A stretch of 64,000 nt of DNA from Vibrio algarum (GTDB taxonomy: Bacteria > Pseudomonadota > Gammaproteobacteria > Enterobacterales > Vibrionaceae), in contig NZ_JAQLOI010000001.1 of the NCBI RefSeq assembly GCF_028204155.1, positions 2,728,001 to 2,792,000 of the forward strand. Reading direction: 5' to 3'. Below are positions 16,172 to 24,608 of the stretch, piece after piece (positions within the stretch are counted from its first letter, which is position 1; each line of letters begins with the position of its first letter). Position numbers and translations under genes: made by a program. Under the pieces are notes generated by a model. That model did no database searches. It had not been told where the DNA came from and saw only the letters and a list, made by a program, of their open reading frames with translations.

Positions 16172-18712
16172 ATGAGCAAGCAGAAAATTATCGTAGTCGG
16201 CAACGGAATGGTTGGCCACAAATTTATCGACACACTCATTCAATCAGATCGAAAAGATGTTGATATCATCACCTTTTCTGAAGAATCACGCCTCGCATAT
16301 GACCGAGTACAATTAACTTCATACCTGACAGGTAAAACCGCACAAGACCTTTCGATAGCGGATGAAACTTATTACCAAGAAAATGGCGTAAATTACGTTA
16401 TCAATGACAAAGTAACCAAACTGAACACTGCCGAGAAGCAAGTTATTACTGCCAGCGGTCGCACTGAAGAGTACGATAAATTAATTCTGGCTACGGGGTC
16501 TTATCCGTTTGTTCCTCCTATTCCTGGTAACGACCAAGAGCACTGCTTTGTTTATCGCACGATTGAAGACCTAGATGCCATCGAATTATCAAGTAAACAG
16601 AGTAAAGTCGGGGTCGTTATCGGTGGAGGGCTACTTGGCCTTGAAGCGGCAAATGCCATTAAAAATCTCGGTTTAGAAACCCATGTAGTTGAATTTGCGC
16701 CAAGATTAATGGCAGTTCAACTCGATGAAGGCGGTGGCACGCTGCTTCGAAGAAAAATTGAGGACATGGGAGTGACGGTGCACACCGAAAAAGCCACAAC
16801 AGAGATTCTGGCTGGTGAAAACGCTCGCTATCGAATGAATTTCGCTGATGGAAGCTACATTGAAACCGACATGATCGTATTTTCTGCTGGTATTAGACCA
16901 CAAGACGAATTAGCGAGAGATTCAGATATTGAAATAGGTGAGCGCGGTGGTATCGTCATAAACAACTACTGCCAGACCAACATTCACGACGTATACGCCA
17001 TTGGTGAATGCGCATTATGGGAAAATCAAATATTCGGCCTAGTAGCACCTGGTTATCAAATGGCCAAAATCGCAGCAAAACATTTATTGGCAGAAGATGA
17101 AAAGCCATTACCGTTTCTAGGCGCGGATATGAGCACTAAATTAAAACTACTTGGCGTCGATGTTGCAAGTATTGGTGAAGTACACGATAAGACAGAAGGT
17201 GCACAGTCGTTTACTTATAACGATGAAATAGAACAAGTGTATAAACGTCTTATCATTTCCGCAGACGGTACCAAGATCGTAGGTGCTGTTTTGGTTGGCG
17301 ATGCAGAGGCCTTCGGTACGTTGTTGCAAATGAAGCAGAACGACATGCCGTTACCCTCAAACCCGTCAGTACTAATCTTACCCAATGTCGCTGAAGATGA
17401 TTCTTCATCCATGGGGATAGATGCATTACCAGACACAGCTGTTATCTGCTCCTGTTTTGACGTAACAAAAGGCGACATCAAACAAGCAGTGGCTGCTGGC
17501 TCTACAACGATGGCAGAGCTAAAAGAAAGTACTAATGCCTCTACCGGTTGTGGTGGCTGCGCCACACTTGCAAAACAAGTTTTAGATAGCGAGCTCATTC
17601 AGCTTGGTGTTGAGGTAAATAACAATCTATGTGAGCACTTTGCCTACTCTCGGCAAGAACTCAGCGATATTATTCGAATCAACAAAATTAAAACCTTTGA
17701 TGACCTACTAGAAAAACATGGTAGCGGTCTTGGTTGCGCTGTTTGCAAACCCGCAGCAGGATCTATTCTGGCGTCTTTCTGGAATGATTATATTTTAGAA
17801 GATGAACATATAGAGCTTCAAGATACCAACGATATTTACCTTGGAAACATGCAAAAAGACGGTACTTATTCTGTCGTTCCTCGTATTGCTGGTGGAGAAA
17901 TAACGCCGGATAAATTAATAGTAATTGGAGAAGTGGCCAAGGAGTTCGACTTATATACAAAAGTTACTGGTGGGCAACGAATTGACCTGTTCGGAGCGCA
18001 ACTGAACGACCTGCCCACTATCTGGAAAAAGCTGGTCGATGCTGGATTTGAAACTGGTCACGCGTATGGAAAATCTCTTCGAACTGTCAAGTCTTGCGTA
18101 GGCAGCACATGGTGTCGCTATGGTGTTAAAGATAGTGTTGGTTTCGCCATTGATATCGAAAATCGTTACAAAGGCTTACGCACACCGCATAAAATAAAGT
18201 TTGGTGTTTCCGGTTGCACTCGAGAATGTGCAGAAGCCCAATCGAAAGATTTTGGTATTATTGCAACGGAAAATGGTTGGAACCTCTATGTTTGTGGTAA
18301 CGGAGGTATGCGCCCACGTCACGCTGATTTATTCGCGACAGATCTAGATGACAGCACACTTACAAAATATGTAGATCGAATTCTGATGTTCTACATCCGA
18401 ACGGCTGATCGTCTGCAACGTACATCGGTTTGGTTAGAAAACCTAGAAGGCGGCCTCGATTACCTAAAGCAAGTGATTATCGAAGACAAGCTAGGTGTGT
18501 GTCACGAACTTGAAAAAGAGATGGCTCACAACATTACCAATTACCAATGCGAATGGAAAACCACCTTAGAATCTCCCGAGAAATTGAAACGATTCAGTCA
18601 CTTTATCAATAGTGATGAACGGGACGAGAACCTTCAATTTGTATCTATGCGCGAACAACGCTTCCCGAAAACTATCAATGAGCAAAAAATTGAAATCGTG
18701 GAAGTAAATTAA
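16172..18712 (+). CDS. nirB: Nitrite reductase (NADH) large subunit NirB
   Basis: Cytoplasmic siroheme enzyme reducing nitrite to ammonium with NADH. The 846 residues show the full NirB order: FAD-binding GNGMVGHKF at the N-terminus, the NAD-binding GGGLLGLEAA segment near residue 150, a BFD-like [2Fe-2S] domain (CSCFDV, CGGC near 427-465), a second cysteine pair (GLGCAVCKPA), and the C-terminal siroheme/[4Fe-4S] ligands in SCVGSTWC and GCTRECAEAQ. The start has a clear AGGAA ribosome binding site 61 bases after cobA. Sigma-54 context and the neighbouring nasA argue for an assimilatory rather than respiratory role. Confidence 0.96.
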   Translation: MSKQKIIVVGNGMVGHKFIDTLIQSDRKDVDIITFSEESRLAYDRVQLTSYLTGKTAQDLSIADETYYQENGVNYVINDKVTKLNTAEKQVITASGRTEEYDKLILATGSYPFVPPIPGNDQEHCFVYRTIEDLDAIELSSKQSKVGVVIGGGLLGLEAANAIKNLGLETHVVEFAPRLMAVQLDEGGGTLLRRKIEDMGVTVHTEKATTEILAGENARYRMNFADGSYIETDMIVFSAGIRPQDELARDSDIEIGERGGIVINNYCQTNIHDVYAIGECALWENQIFGLVAPGYQMAKIAAKHLLAEDEKPLPFLGADMSTKLKLLGVDVASIGEVHDKTEGAQSFTYNDEIEQVYKRLIISADGTKIVGAVLVGDAEAFGTLLQMKQNDMPLPSNPSVLILPNVAEDDSSSMGIDALPDTAVICSCFDVTKGDIKQAVAAGSTTMAELKESTNASTGCGGCATLAKQVLDSELIQLGVEVNNNLCEHFAYSRQELSDIIRINKIKTFDDLLEKHGSGLGCAVCKPAAGSILASFWNDYILEDEHIELQDTNDIYLGNMQKDGTYSVVPRIAGGEITPDKLIVIGEVAKEFDLYTKVTGGQRIDLFGAQLNDLPTIWKKLVDAGFETGHAYGKSLRTVKSCVGSTWCRYGVKDSVGFAIDIENRYKGLRTPHKIKFGVSGCTRECAEAQSKDFGIIATENGWNLYVCGNGGMRPRHADLFATDLDDSTLTKYVDRILMFYIRTADRLQRTSVWLENLEGGLDYLKQVIIEDKLGVCHELEKEMAHNITNYQCEWKTTLESPEKLKRFSHFINSDERDENLQFVSMREQRFPKTINEQKIEIVEVN

Positions 18713-18755
18713 CACCAACCACATTTAAACAAACTTGAATTTTAGGAGTGAAAGT

Positions 18756-19100
18756 ATGAGCAACTGGAAGAGCATCTGTAAAGAGTCTGACCTTGCACCC
18801 AATGTTGGTAGCTGTGCATTGATAAATAACGAACATGTGGCGATATTTAATTGCAAACGCACTAATTCGCTTTACGCCATATCCAACTACGATCCGATAG
18901 GCAAAGCCTCTATTTTGTCTCGAGGGATTATCGGATCTATCGACGGTCAACCTTACGTTGCCTCACCGTTATACAAGCAGCATTTTCACCTTGAAACAGG
19001 GGTATGCTTAGAGCAGCCCGAACACCAACTTAAAACTTACTTAATTCGCTCAATAGATGGGGAAATACAGGTTCAGGTGCCTGAGCTTATCCCAGCTTAA
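18756..19100 (+). CDS. nirD: Nitrite reductase small subunit NirD
   Basis: Partner of NirB. The ATG at 18756 (AGGAGTG upstream) gives 114 residues, close to E. coli NirD (108). It has the Rieske-like fold pattern (ALINNEHVAIFNCK, YAISNYDPIGKASILSRGI, SPLYKQHFHLETGVCLE) but lacks the CxH and CxxH cluster ligands, which is normal for NirD. It is separated from nirB by 43 bases and completes the cobA-nirB-nirD transcript. Confidence 0.92.
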   Translation: MSNWKSICKESDLAPNVGSCALINNEHVAIFNCKRTNSLYAISNYDPIGKASILSRGIIGSIDGQPYVASPLYKQHFHLETGVCLEQPEHQLKTYLIRSIDGEIQVQVPELIPA

Positions 19101-19186
19101 CTACAACGAATACAGACAAGCCGCTCCACATCTTGAATGAGCGATTCAATGCGTGTGGAGTGCTCTTCTCAAAATATATTTATACC

Positions 19187-19222
19187 AATATCATTATGGA
19201 CTATTACATCCATAATGATTGG
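19187..19222. repeat. Inverted repeat before the nitroreductase gene
   Basis: ATCATTATGGA (19190-19200) and TCCATAATGAT (19209-19219) form a perfect 11-bp stem with an 8-base loop, flanked by CCAAT and ATTGG that extend it with a small bulge. It lies about 75 bases before the nfsB-like ATG. It may be an operator for a dimeric regulator, a terminator for nirD, or an interspersed hairpin of the TATACCAAT type. Confidence 0.5.
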
Positions 19223-19296
19223 AAATATGAGCACTATTTTTCTATCACCACTGCGCTTACTATGCTTCCATCGAATCGCTCAACGAGGAACATAAC

Positions 19297-19956
19297 ATGA
19301 CTCACCAAATTATTACTGACCTAAACAACCGTTACACTGCAAAAAAGTACGACCAAGAAAAACGCATTACAGCTGAAGATATGGATGTAATTAAGGAAGC
19401 GATTCGCTTATCAGCTTCGTCTATTAACTCGCAGCCTTGGAAATTTATTATTATTGAAAGTGACGAAGCGAAACAACGTTTCCATGACTCATTTGCAAAC
19501 AACTTTCAGTTCAATCAACCACACGCTAAACAAGCATCCCATACCATTTTGTTCGCATATAATCCTCGTTTTACGAAAGAACAATACAAAAAAGTCGTAG
19601 ATGTAGAGGTAACGTCAGGTCACTTACCTGCAGAAATGTATGACAACATGTTAAATGGCGGTTTTACATTTACAGAAATGAATACCGATGATACCGGCTA
19701 CAATGGGTATTGGACAAAAGCGCAGACTTACATTGCATTAGGTAATGCTTTGCATACACTTGCTCGTTTAGGCATCGATTCGACGCCTATGGAAGGTGTT
19801 GATGCACAGCTAATCGGTGAATTATTCAAAGAAGAGCTCGATGGGTACGTAGTCGACGTTGCTTTAGCGATGGGTTACCACAATGACACAGAAGATTATA
19901 ACCATGGTCTACCGAAAGCTCGGTTATCGACCGAAGATGTAATTACTATCCTTTAA
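19297..19956 (+). CDS. nfsB: NAD(P)H-dependent nitroreductase / flavin reductase (NfsB/FRase I family)
   Basis: FMN enzyme of the nitroreductase family; members reduce nitroaromatics, quinones or free flavin with NAD(P)H. The 219-residue product closely resembles Vibrio fischeri FRase I in length and sequence: YTAKKYD and RLSASSINSQPWKFIIIES at the N-terminus (FMN contacts), YIALGNALHTLARLGIDSTPMEG in the middle, and a C-terminus ending EDVITIL. It stands alone after nirD with its own upstream inverted repeat and a downstream terminator. The natural substrate cannot be read from the sequence. Confidence 0.88.
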   Translation: MTHQIITDLNNRYTAKKYDQEKRITAEDMDVIKEAIRLSASSINSQPWKFIIIESDEAKQRFHDSFANNFQFNQPHAKQASHTILFAYNPRFTKEQYKKVVDVEVTSGHLPAEMYDNMLNGGFTFTEMNTDDTGYNGYWTKAQTYIALGNALHTLARLGIDSTPMEGVDAQLIGELFKEELDGYVVDVALAMGYHNDTEDYNHGLPKARLSTEDVITIL

Positions 19957-19973
19957 TCAATCGTATTTCAAAG

Positions 19974-20015
19974 TGCTCGGGTTAGTCTGATAACATGGAT
20001 AACCTGAGCATTTTT
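19974..20015 (+). terminator. Rho-independent terminator after nfsB
   Basis: TGCTCGGGTTA (19974-19984) and TAACCTGAGCA (20000-20010) pair over 11 positions with one G-T, followed by TTTTT. It starts 17 bases after the stop. Confidence 0.8.
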
Positions 20016-20032
20016 ATTTCTGAAGATAAAAA

Positions 20033-20160
20033 AAAGCAAAGCGTTACCATCAATGATCGCCCCCCGATAACGAATGGTCCGCTTTGCCAATCTGCACCGA
20101 AGCGCAGTTACCTTTGTTCTTATTTGAATATTTAAGGCAAGAGCATGATGCTCTATTTTT
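20033..20160 (+). ncRNA. Possible small RNA: long hairpin plus terminator
   Basis: Between the nfsB terminator and the 3' end of xylB there is a second, separate terminator (AGAGCA-TGA-TGCTCT-ATTTTT, 20140-20160) reading rightwards with no gene before it. Upstream lies a long hairpin: GCAAAGCG...ACCAT pairs with ATGGT...CGCTTTGC (about 20034-20090), with an exposed run of six C in its apical part. A structured body ending in its own terminator is what a small regulatory RNA looks like. I could not find a convincing promoter and do not recognise the family. It could also be a vestigial element. Confidence 0.3.
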
Positions 20161-20287
20161 AACTACTATACTTCGATTACTTTCATGTTTTGAGACATTT
20201 CTTTTAAAAAAGCCTTTGTTTCATAATGATAAATCCTTCAATTTCATGTGGTTGTATGCTCTTTATCTCTACATTTGCATAAATAGA

Positions 20288-21739
20288 TTAAAAAAGGGGT
20301 TTCAATTGCTCGTACAATTTTTGGTAAGTTTCACGCCTTTGTGCGTAGCGATCGTGCTTTGCTGGATCTGGTTCGTGAACCTGTATTAGGTCTGGAACAG
20401 GGCAAATATCAGCAAGATTCGGATTTTTAACTGTCCCTAAATGTGCTAAACGCGCGGCACCAAGAGCAGGGCCTACATCGCCACCAGAACGATAAACTAA
20501 TCTCATACCAAAGATATCAGCCAGCATTTGACGCCAATAGGCACTTCTAGCCCCTCCCCCAATTAGAGAGATCTCTTCTGGTACAAGATCGGTAGCATGG
20601 AGTGCATCTAAACCATCTTTAAATGCAAATCCAACGCCTTCCATAACTGCCAATGCCAGCTCTGATTTAGTCGTTGAATGAGTCATACCAAAGAAAACAC
20701 CTTTTGCATTTGGATTGTTATGAGGTGTACGTTCACCAGATAAGTAAGGCAAGAAAATAACCTTCGAATTTAAATCAGCATTCGCTTGTACGTCTTCCAG
20801 CATCGCTCCAACATCTGATTGGCCCGTGAGTTTAGTCACCCAGTCTAAACAGGAAGCTGCACTTAATATGACCGACATAGAGTGCCATCTATTGGGAAGT
20901 GCATGGCAGAAACTGTGTAACGCAGATTCAGGATTAGATAAGAATCCATCACTAACCGCAAAATAGACACCAGAGGTACCTAATGACAGCATAGCTTGGC
21001 CTGGTTCAATAATACCAACACCAACGGCACCTGCCGCATTATCCCCAGCACCTGCTACAATAGGAACACACGGCATCTCCCACGCTTTCGCTAATTTGCT
21101 TGAAAGCACACCGGTCACTTCACAGCCCTCATATAATGCTGGCATATGCTCCCGAGTAAGTCCTGTTGCTTCAAGTAATTCATCGTTCCAATCTCGCTTA
21201 GCAACGTCCAACCACATAGTGCCCGCTGAATCCGACATATCTGATGCAAAATCACCAGACAGTTTATAACGGAGATAATCTTTAGGTAACAATACTTTGT
21301 CTATCTTATTAAATATCTCAGGCTCGTAATTTTTGACCCATTTTAGCTTAGGAGCAGTAAAACCTGGCATCATTATATTGCCAGTAATATCGCGGCTTTT
21401 AGGTACTAACCTCTCTAACTCCAGACATTCTTCATAGCAACGGCCATCGTTCCACAAAATGGCAGGTCTTAGCAGCTGACCATCTTTATCTAGTAAAGTA
21501 GCGCCATGCATTTGACCTGACAATCCAATCGCTCTAACGCTCGAAAGATCCGTCTTTTCTTTCATTTTTAGTACCGCTGCATTAGTGGCATCCCACCAAT
21601 CTTGCGCATTTTGTTCTGACCACAATTCTTTAGGCCTAGAAACAGTGAGTGGTTCGGTCTGTGTTGCAACGATTACATCATTATCATCAAGGAGAATCAC
21701 TTTAACTCCAGATGTACCTAAATCTATTCCGATATACAT
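20288..21739 (-). CDS. xylB: Xylulokinase XylB
   Basis: Phosphorylates D-xylulose to xylulose 5-phosphate. The ATG at 21739, preceded by GAGG, gives 483 residues (E. coli XylB 484). FGGY-kinase features: N-terminal phosphate loop GIDLGTSGVKVILLD, SGQMHGATLLD, DMSDSAGTMWLDVAKRDW, GAGDNAAGAVGVG, and the C-terminal IGGGARSAYWRQMLADIFG. It is transcribed away from xylR, from a shared 237-base intergenic region, rather than with xylA as in enterobacteria. Confidence 0.95.
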   Translation of the reverse strand: MYIGIDLGTSGVKVILLDDNDVIVATQTEPLTVSRPKELWSEQNAQDWWDATNAAVLKMKEKTDLSSVRAIGLSGQMHGATLLDKDGQLLRPAILWNDGRCYEECLELERLVPKSRDITGNIMMPGFTAPKLKWVKNYEPEIFNKIDKVLLPKDYLRYKLSGDFASDMSDSAGTMWLDVAKRDWNDELLEATGLTREHMPALYEGCEVTGVLSSKLAKAWEMPCVPIVAGAGDNAAGAVGVGIIEPGQAMLSLGTSGVYFAVSDGFLSNPESALHSFCHALPNRWHSMSVILSAASCLDWVTKLTGQSDVGAMLEDVQANADLNSKVIFLPYLSGERTPHNNPNAKGVFFGMTHSTTKSELALAVMEGVGFAFKDGLDALHATDLVPEEISLIGGGARSAYWRQMLADIFGMRLVYRSGGDVGPALGAARLAHLGTVKNPNLADICPVPDLIQVHEPDPAKHDRYAQRRETYQKLYEQLKPLF

Positions 21740-21900
21740 TTGTCTGCCTCTATTTATGTTCACCCAGTTACAGCGTATCCACCTTTGTGATTATTCCGTA
21801 TTTTTTCACTCAGATATTTGTCTGCCCATACTCATCATGTTCTGTATGCATCGTTCTCTCAATTACGTTTTTTATTAGTTAGATTCCCTGATTTAACGAG

Positions 21901-21916
21901 TGAGTAGTAGATCACA
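21901..21916. promoter_or_regulatory. Weak CRP-like site in the xylB-xylR intergenic region
   Basis: TGAGTAGTAGATCACA keeps the right half TCACA and deviates in the left half from TGTGA-N6-TCACA. CRP control would be expected for a xylose locus. No XylR operator could be identified with confidence. Confidence 0.3.
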
Positions 21917-21976
21917 CGCTAATGAGAATTTGCTTGGTACACTCATCTTCGTTTTCAATAACGGTAAAGACTACTT

Positions 21977-23172
21977 ATGGATAAGCGCTTTAGAATTACA
22001 CTACTTTTCAACGCAAATAAGGTATACGACCGCCAAGTTATTGAGGGGATAGGTGAATATTTACAAGCCTCTCAATGCGAATGGGATATCTTTTTAGAAG
22101 AAGATTTTGTAACCCACCTAGATAATTTTGGAGCTTGGAGAGGCGACGGAATTATCGCAGATTTTGATAACCCTGAGGTTGTGAAAAGGCTTGAAGGTAC
22201 AGACATACCAGTAGTTGGCGTTGGCGGTTCCTATGAGGAGGAGTCGCAATACCCGGATATTCCTTATGTAGCAACGGATAATAATGCACTCGTAGAGCTG
22301 GCTTTTCAGCACTTACGAGAAAAAGGATTAGAAAGTTTCGCTTTTTACGGTATCCCCTCTAACTCTTGGAAGAGCTGGGCACATGAACGTGAGGTATCGT
22401 TTAAAAAATTAGTAGAGCGAGAGGGATACAGCGGTTCAATATATCGCGGTAATGAGACATCTCCAGAAACTTGGCAATACGATATGAACCGCCTGGCCGA
22501 CTGGTTGCAAAGATTGCCAACACCAATAGGCATTATAGCAGTAACCGATTCAAGAGCCCGCCACTTACTTCAGGTTTGCGAACAGCTAAATATAATGGTC
22601 CCAGACAAGGTCTCCGTAATAGGAATTGATAACGAAGAACTGGCTCGTTACTTAACCCGTGTATCCCTTAGCTCTGTTGGTCAGGGCTGTAAAGAAATGG
22701 GATATCGTTCGGCTAAAATGCTGCACAAATTACTTTTAGCCAGAGACAACGAGATACCACCAAACCAAGCCCTCAGAAAGCCGCGCCTGTTAATCCCGCC
22801 AACAAAAGTATATGAAAGACAAAGTACTGACTATCAAGCATTGAAAGACTCTTATGTTATTCAAGCGATGCACTATATTCGTCATAACGCCTGCAAAGGA
22901 ATTAAGGTTGAACAAGTACTTGGTTATGTCGGTATTTCTCGCTCGAACATGGAAGCTCGATTTAGAGAAGAACGTGGACATTCTATCCATCAGGAAATCC
23001 ATAACTCGAAACTGAAAAGAGCCTGTAATTTATTAGCAAGCACAACCCTACCTATTTTAGAGATTTCAGAACTATGTGGCTACCCATCACTACAGTATAT
23101 GTACACTGTCTTTAAAAAAATCTAGATAAAACACCCAAAGAATTTCGGGACAATGCGCTAACGGCAGAATAA
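21977..23172 (+). pseudogene. xylR: Xylose operon activator XylR, frameshift near the C-terminus (probable assembly error)
   Basis: AraC-family activator with an N-terminal periplasmic-binding-protein-like xylose domain (GIGEYLQASQCEWDIF, GIIADFDNPEV, PDKVSVIGIDNEELARYL) and C-terminal paired helix-turn-helix (VEQVLGYVGISRSNMEARFR, ISELCGYPSLQYMYTVFKK). As read, the frame stops at 23125 just after FKK inside the second HTH. One more A in the seven-A run at 23114-23120 continues with NLDKTPKEFRDNALTAE to a stop at 23172, the expected XylR ending, for a total near 398 residues (E. coli 392). It lies between xylB and xylHGF. Confidence 0.9.
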
Positions 23173-23209
23173 ATAACTTTTATAGATATAAAACTTTATT
23201 GCCATAAAT

Positions 23210-23244
23210 AAAAAGACCAGAAGCGGATAGCTCTGGTCTTTTTT
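23210..23244. terminator. Bidirectional terminator between xylR and xylH
   Basis: AAAAGACCAGA, ten-base loop, TCTGGTCTTTTTT: stem of 11 with A and T tracts on both sides, 38 bases past the restored xylR stop. Confidence 0.88.
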
Positions 23245-23321
23245 AATAAAATATTTCTTAGGTTTAGCCACTTTAATATAAAATCCATTAATTAACTGAT
23301 AAGTTCGATGGAACGAATAAC

Positions 23322-23341
23322 AAAGGGCAAGAATGCCCTTT
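23322..23341 (-). terminator. Small hairpin downstream of xylH
   Basis: AAAGGGCA-AGAA-TGCCCTTT, a perfect 8-bp stem about 90 bases past the xylH stop; on the minus strand TTTGTTATT follows. Weak T tract, so probably an auxiliary terminator. Confidence 0.5.
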
Positions 23342-23432
23342 GTTAAGTGTACATGGCTGTCTTGATCGGTTCGTGGAATCAAATGCAGCTTAATCACATA
23401 ATTAATGTAATTGACATTATTGAACGGTAATT

Positions 23433-24608
23433 TTAACGTTTCTGCTTAGTGGCACTATCCATCCATACCGCTAATAACAAGATCCCACCTTTTACGATAT
23501 ATTGCCAGAAAGTCGGAACATCCATCATACTCATACCGTTATCTAGTGAAGCCATGATAAAGGCACCTATTACCGCACCAATTACCGTACCAACACCACC
23601 GGCCATGCTCGTTCCACCAATCACACAAGCGGCAATAGCATCTAATTCAGCTATATTCCCCGCGGATGGTGAACCAGCACCTAATCGAGAGCTCAAAATC
23701 AAAGCAGCGACAGCCACTAAAAAGCCATTCATCGCATAAACAGACAACTTCGTTCTTTCGACATTAATACCCGACAAACGACTAGCGTCTATATTTCCAC
23801 CAATGGCGTAGATACGCCGTCCAAAGCGAGACTTGGTGGCAATAAAGGTTCCCACTAACAAAAAGAAGGTAAGCATTAATACGGGAGTAGGAACACCACG
23901 ATAGTCATTCAATAAGAAGATAATGGTGAGTACCGCAACACCAATGACCGCACTTTTCGTCAATGTTGATTGGGTGCTAGCTACCTCTAAATTGTACTTT
24001 TTACGCATACCATTTCGCTTCTGTTGCCAAGCAAAGTACATCGCTAAGCAACCAATACCAATCGCGAGACTAACCATATTTGGTAGGTAACTTTGACCGA
24101 TAATAGACATGGCATCAGAGGTTGGAGCAACGGTTGTTCCATCAGTAATACCAATCAAAATACCGCGAAACGCTAACATCCCCGCCAGAGTGACGATAAA
24201 TGAAGGGACTTTACGATACGCTACCCACCACCCATTCCAAACGCCCAATACGAAGCCCGCAACAAGCGTGATCACTATAGTGACTGGCAAAGGTAATCCA
24301 AACCACACATCGAGAATAGCAGCAACACCACCAAGTAGACCCATCATAGAACCAACGGAAAGGTCTATTTCCCCACTAATTATAACGAACACCATACCGA
24401 TGGCTAGAATGCCAGTAATAGAAGTCTGTCTAAATAGGTTAGAAATATTACGCGGGGTAAGATAGCTCCACTCCGTCATCACGCTAAAGAACAACATAAT
24501 GAACACAATGGCTGCTATCATCACTAACAGTTGTATGTTCATGGTTTTTAGCTTATCCATAACACCCATACTACTTTCTTTCTTCAATTCGCTAGATTGC
24601 TCAATCAT
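23433..24608 (-). CDS. xylH: Xylose ABC transporter permease XylH
   Basis: Membrane subunit of the high-affinity xylose importer. The 391-residue length matches E. coli XylH (393), with about ten membrane segments and the CUT2-family signatures GEIDLSVGSMMGLLGG, RRIYAIGGNIDASRLSGINV and AACVIGGTSMAGGVGTV. The ATG overlaps the xylG stop (ATGA) and has AAGGAG upstream, so the two are translationally coupled. It is the last gene of xylF-xylG-xylH, followed by two hairpins shared with convergent xylR. Confidence 0.95.
   Translation of the reverse strand: MIEQSSELKKESSMGVMDKLKTMNIQLLVMIAAIVFIMLFFSVMTEWSYLTPRNISNLFRQTSITGILAIGMVFVIISGEIDLSVGSMMGLLGGVAAILDVWFGLPLPVTIVITLVAGFVLGVWNGWWVAYRKVPSFIVTLAGMLAFRGILIGITDGTTVAPTSDAMSIIGQSYLPNMVSLAIGIGCLAMYFAWQQKRNGMRKKYNLEVASTQSTLTKSAVIGVAVLTIIFLLNDYRGVPTPVLMLTFFLLVGTFIATKSRFGRRIYAIGGNIDASRLSGINVERTKLSVYAMNGFLVAVAALILSSRLGAGSPSAGNIAELDAIAACVIGGTSMAGGVGTVIGAVIGAFIMASLDNGMSMMDVPTFWQYIVKGGILLLAVWMDSATKQKR

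Noticed and set aside
18756..19100. Missing Rieske ligands in NirD taken as damage
   Set aside because: NirD subunits normally lack the CxH and CxxH ligands of true Rieske proteins, so this is not a defect.
20084..20389. A 101-codon rightward ORF beside xylB
   Set aside because: It overlaps the xylB 3' end on the other strand, starts inside the possible small-RNA terminator region, and its amino-acid content is not protein-like.
23158..23397. 79-codon minus-strand ORF between xylR and xylH
   Set aside because: It covers both xyl terminators and the end of xylR; no coding signal.
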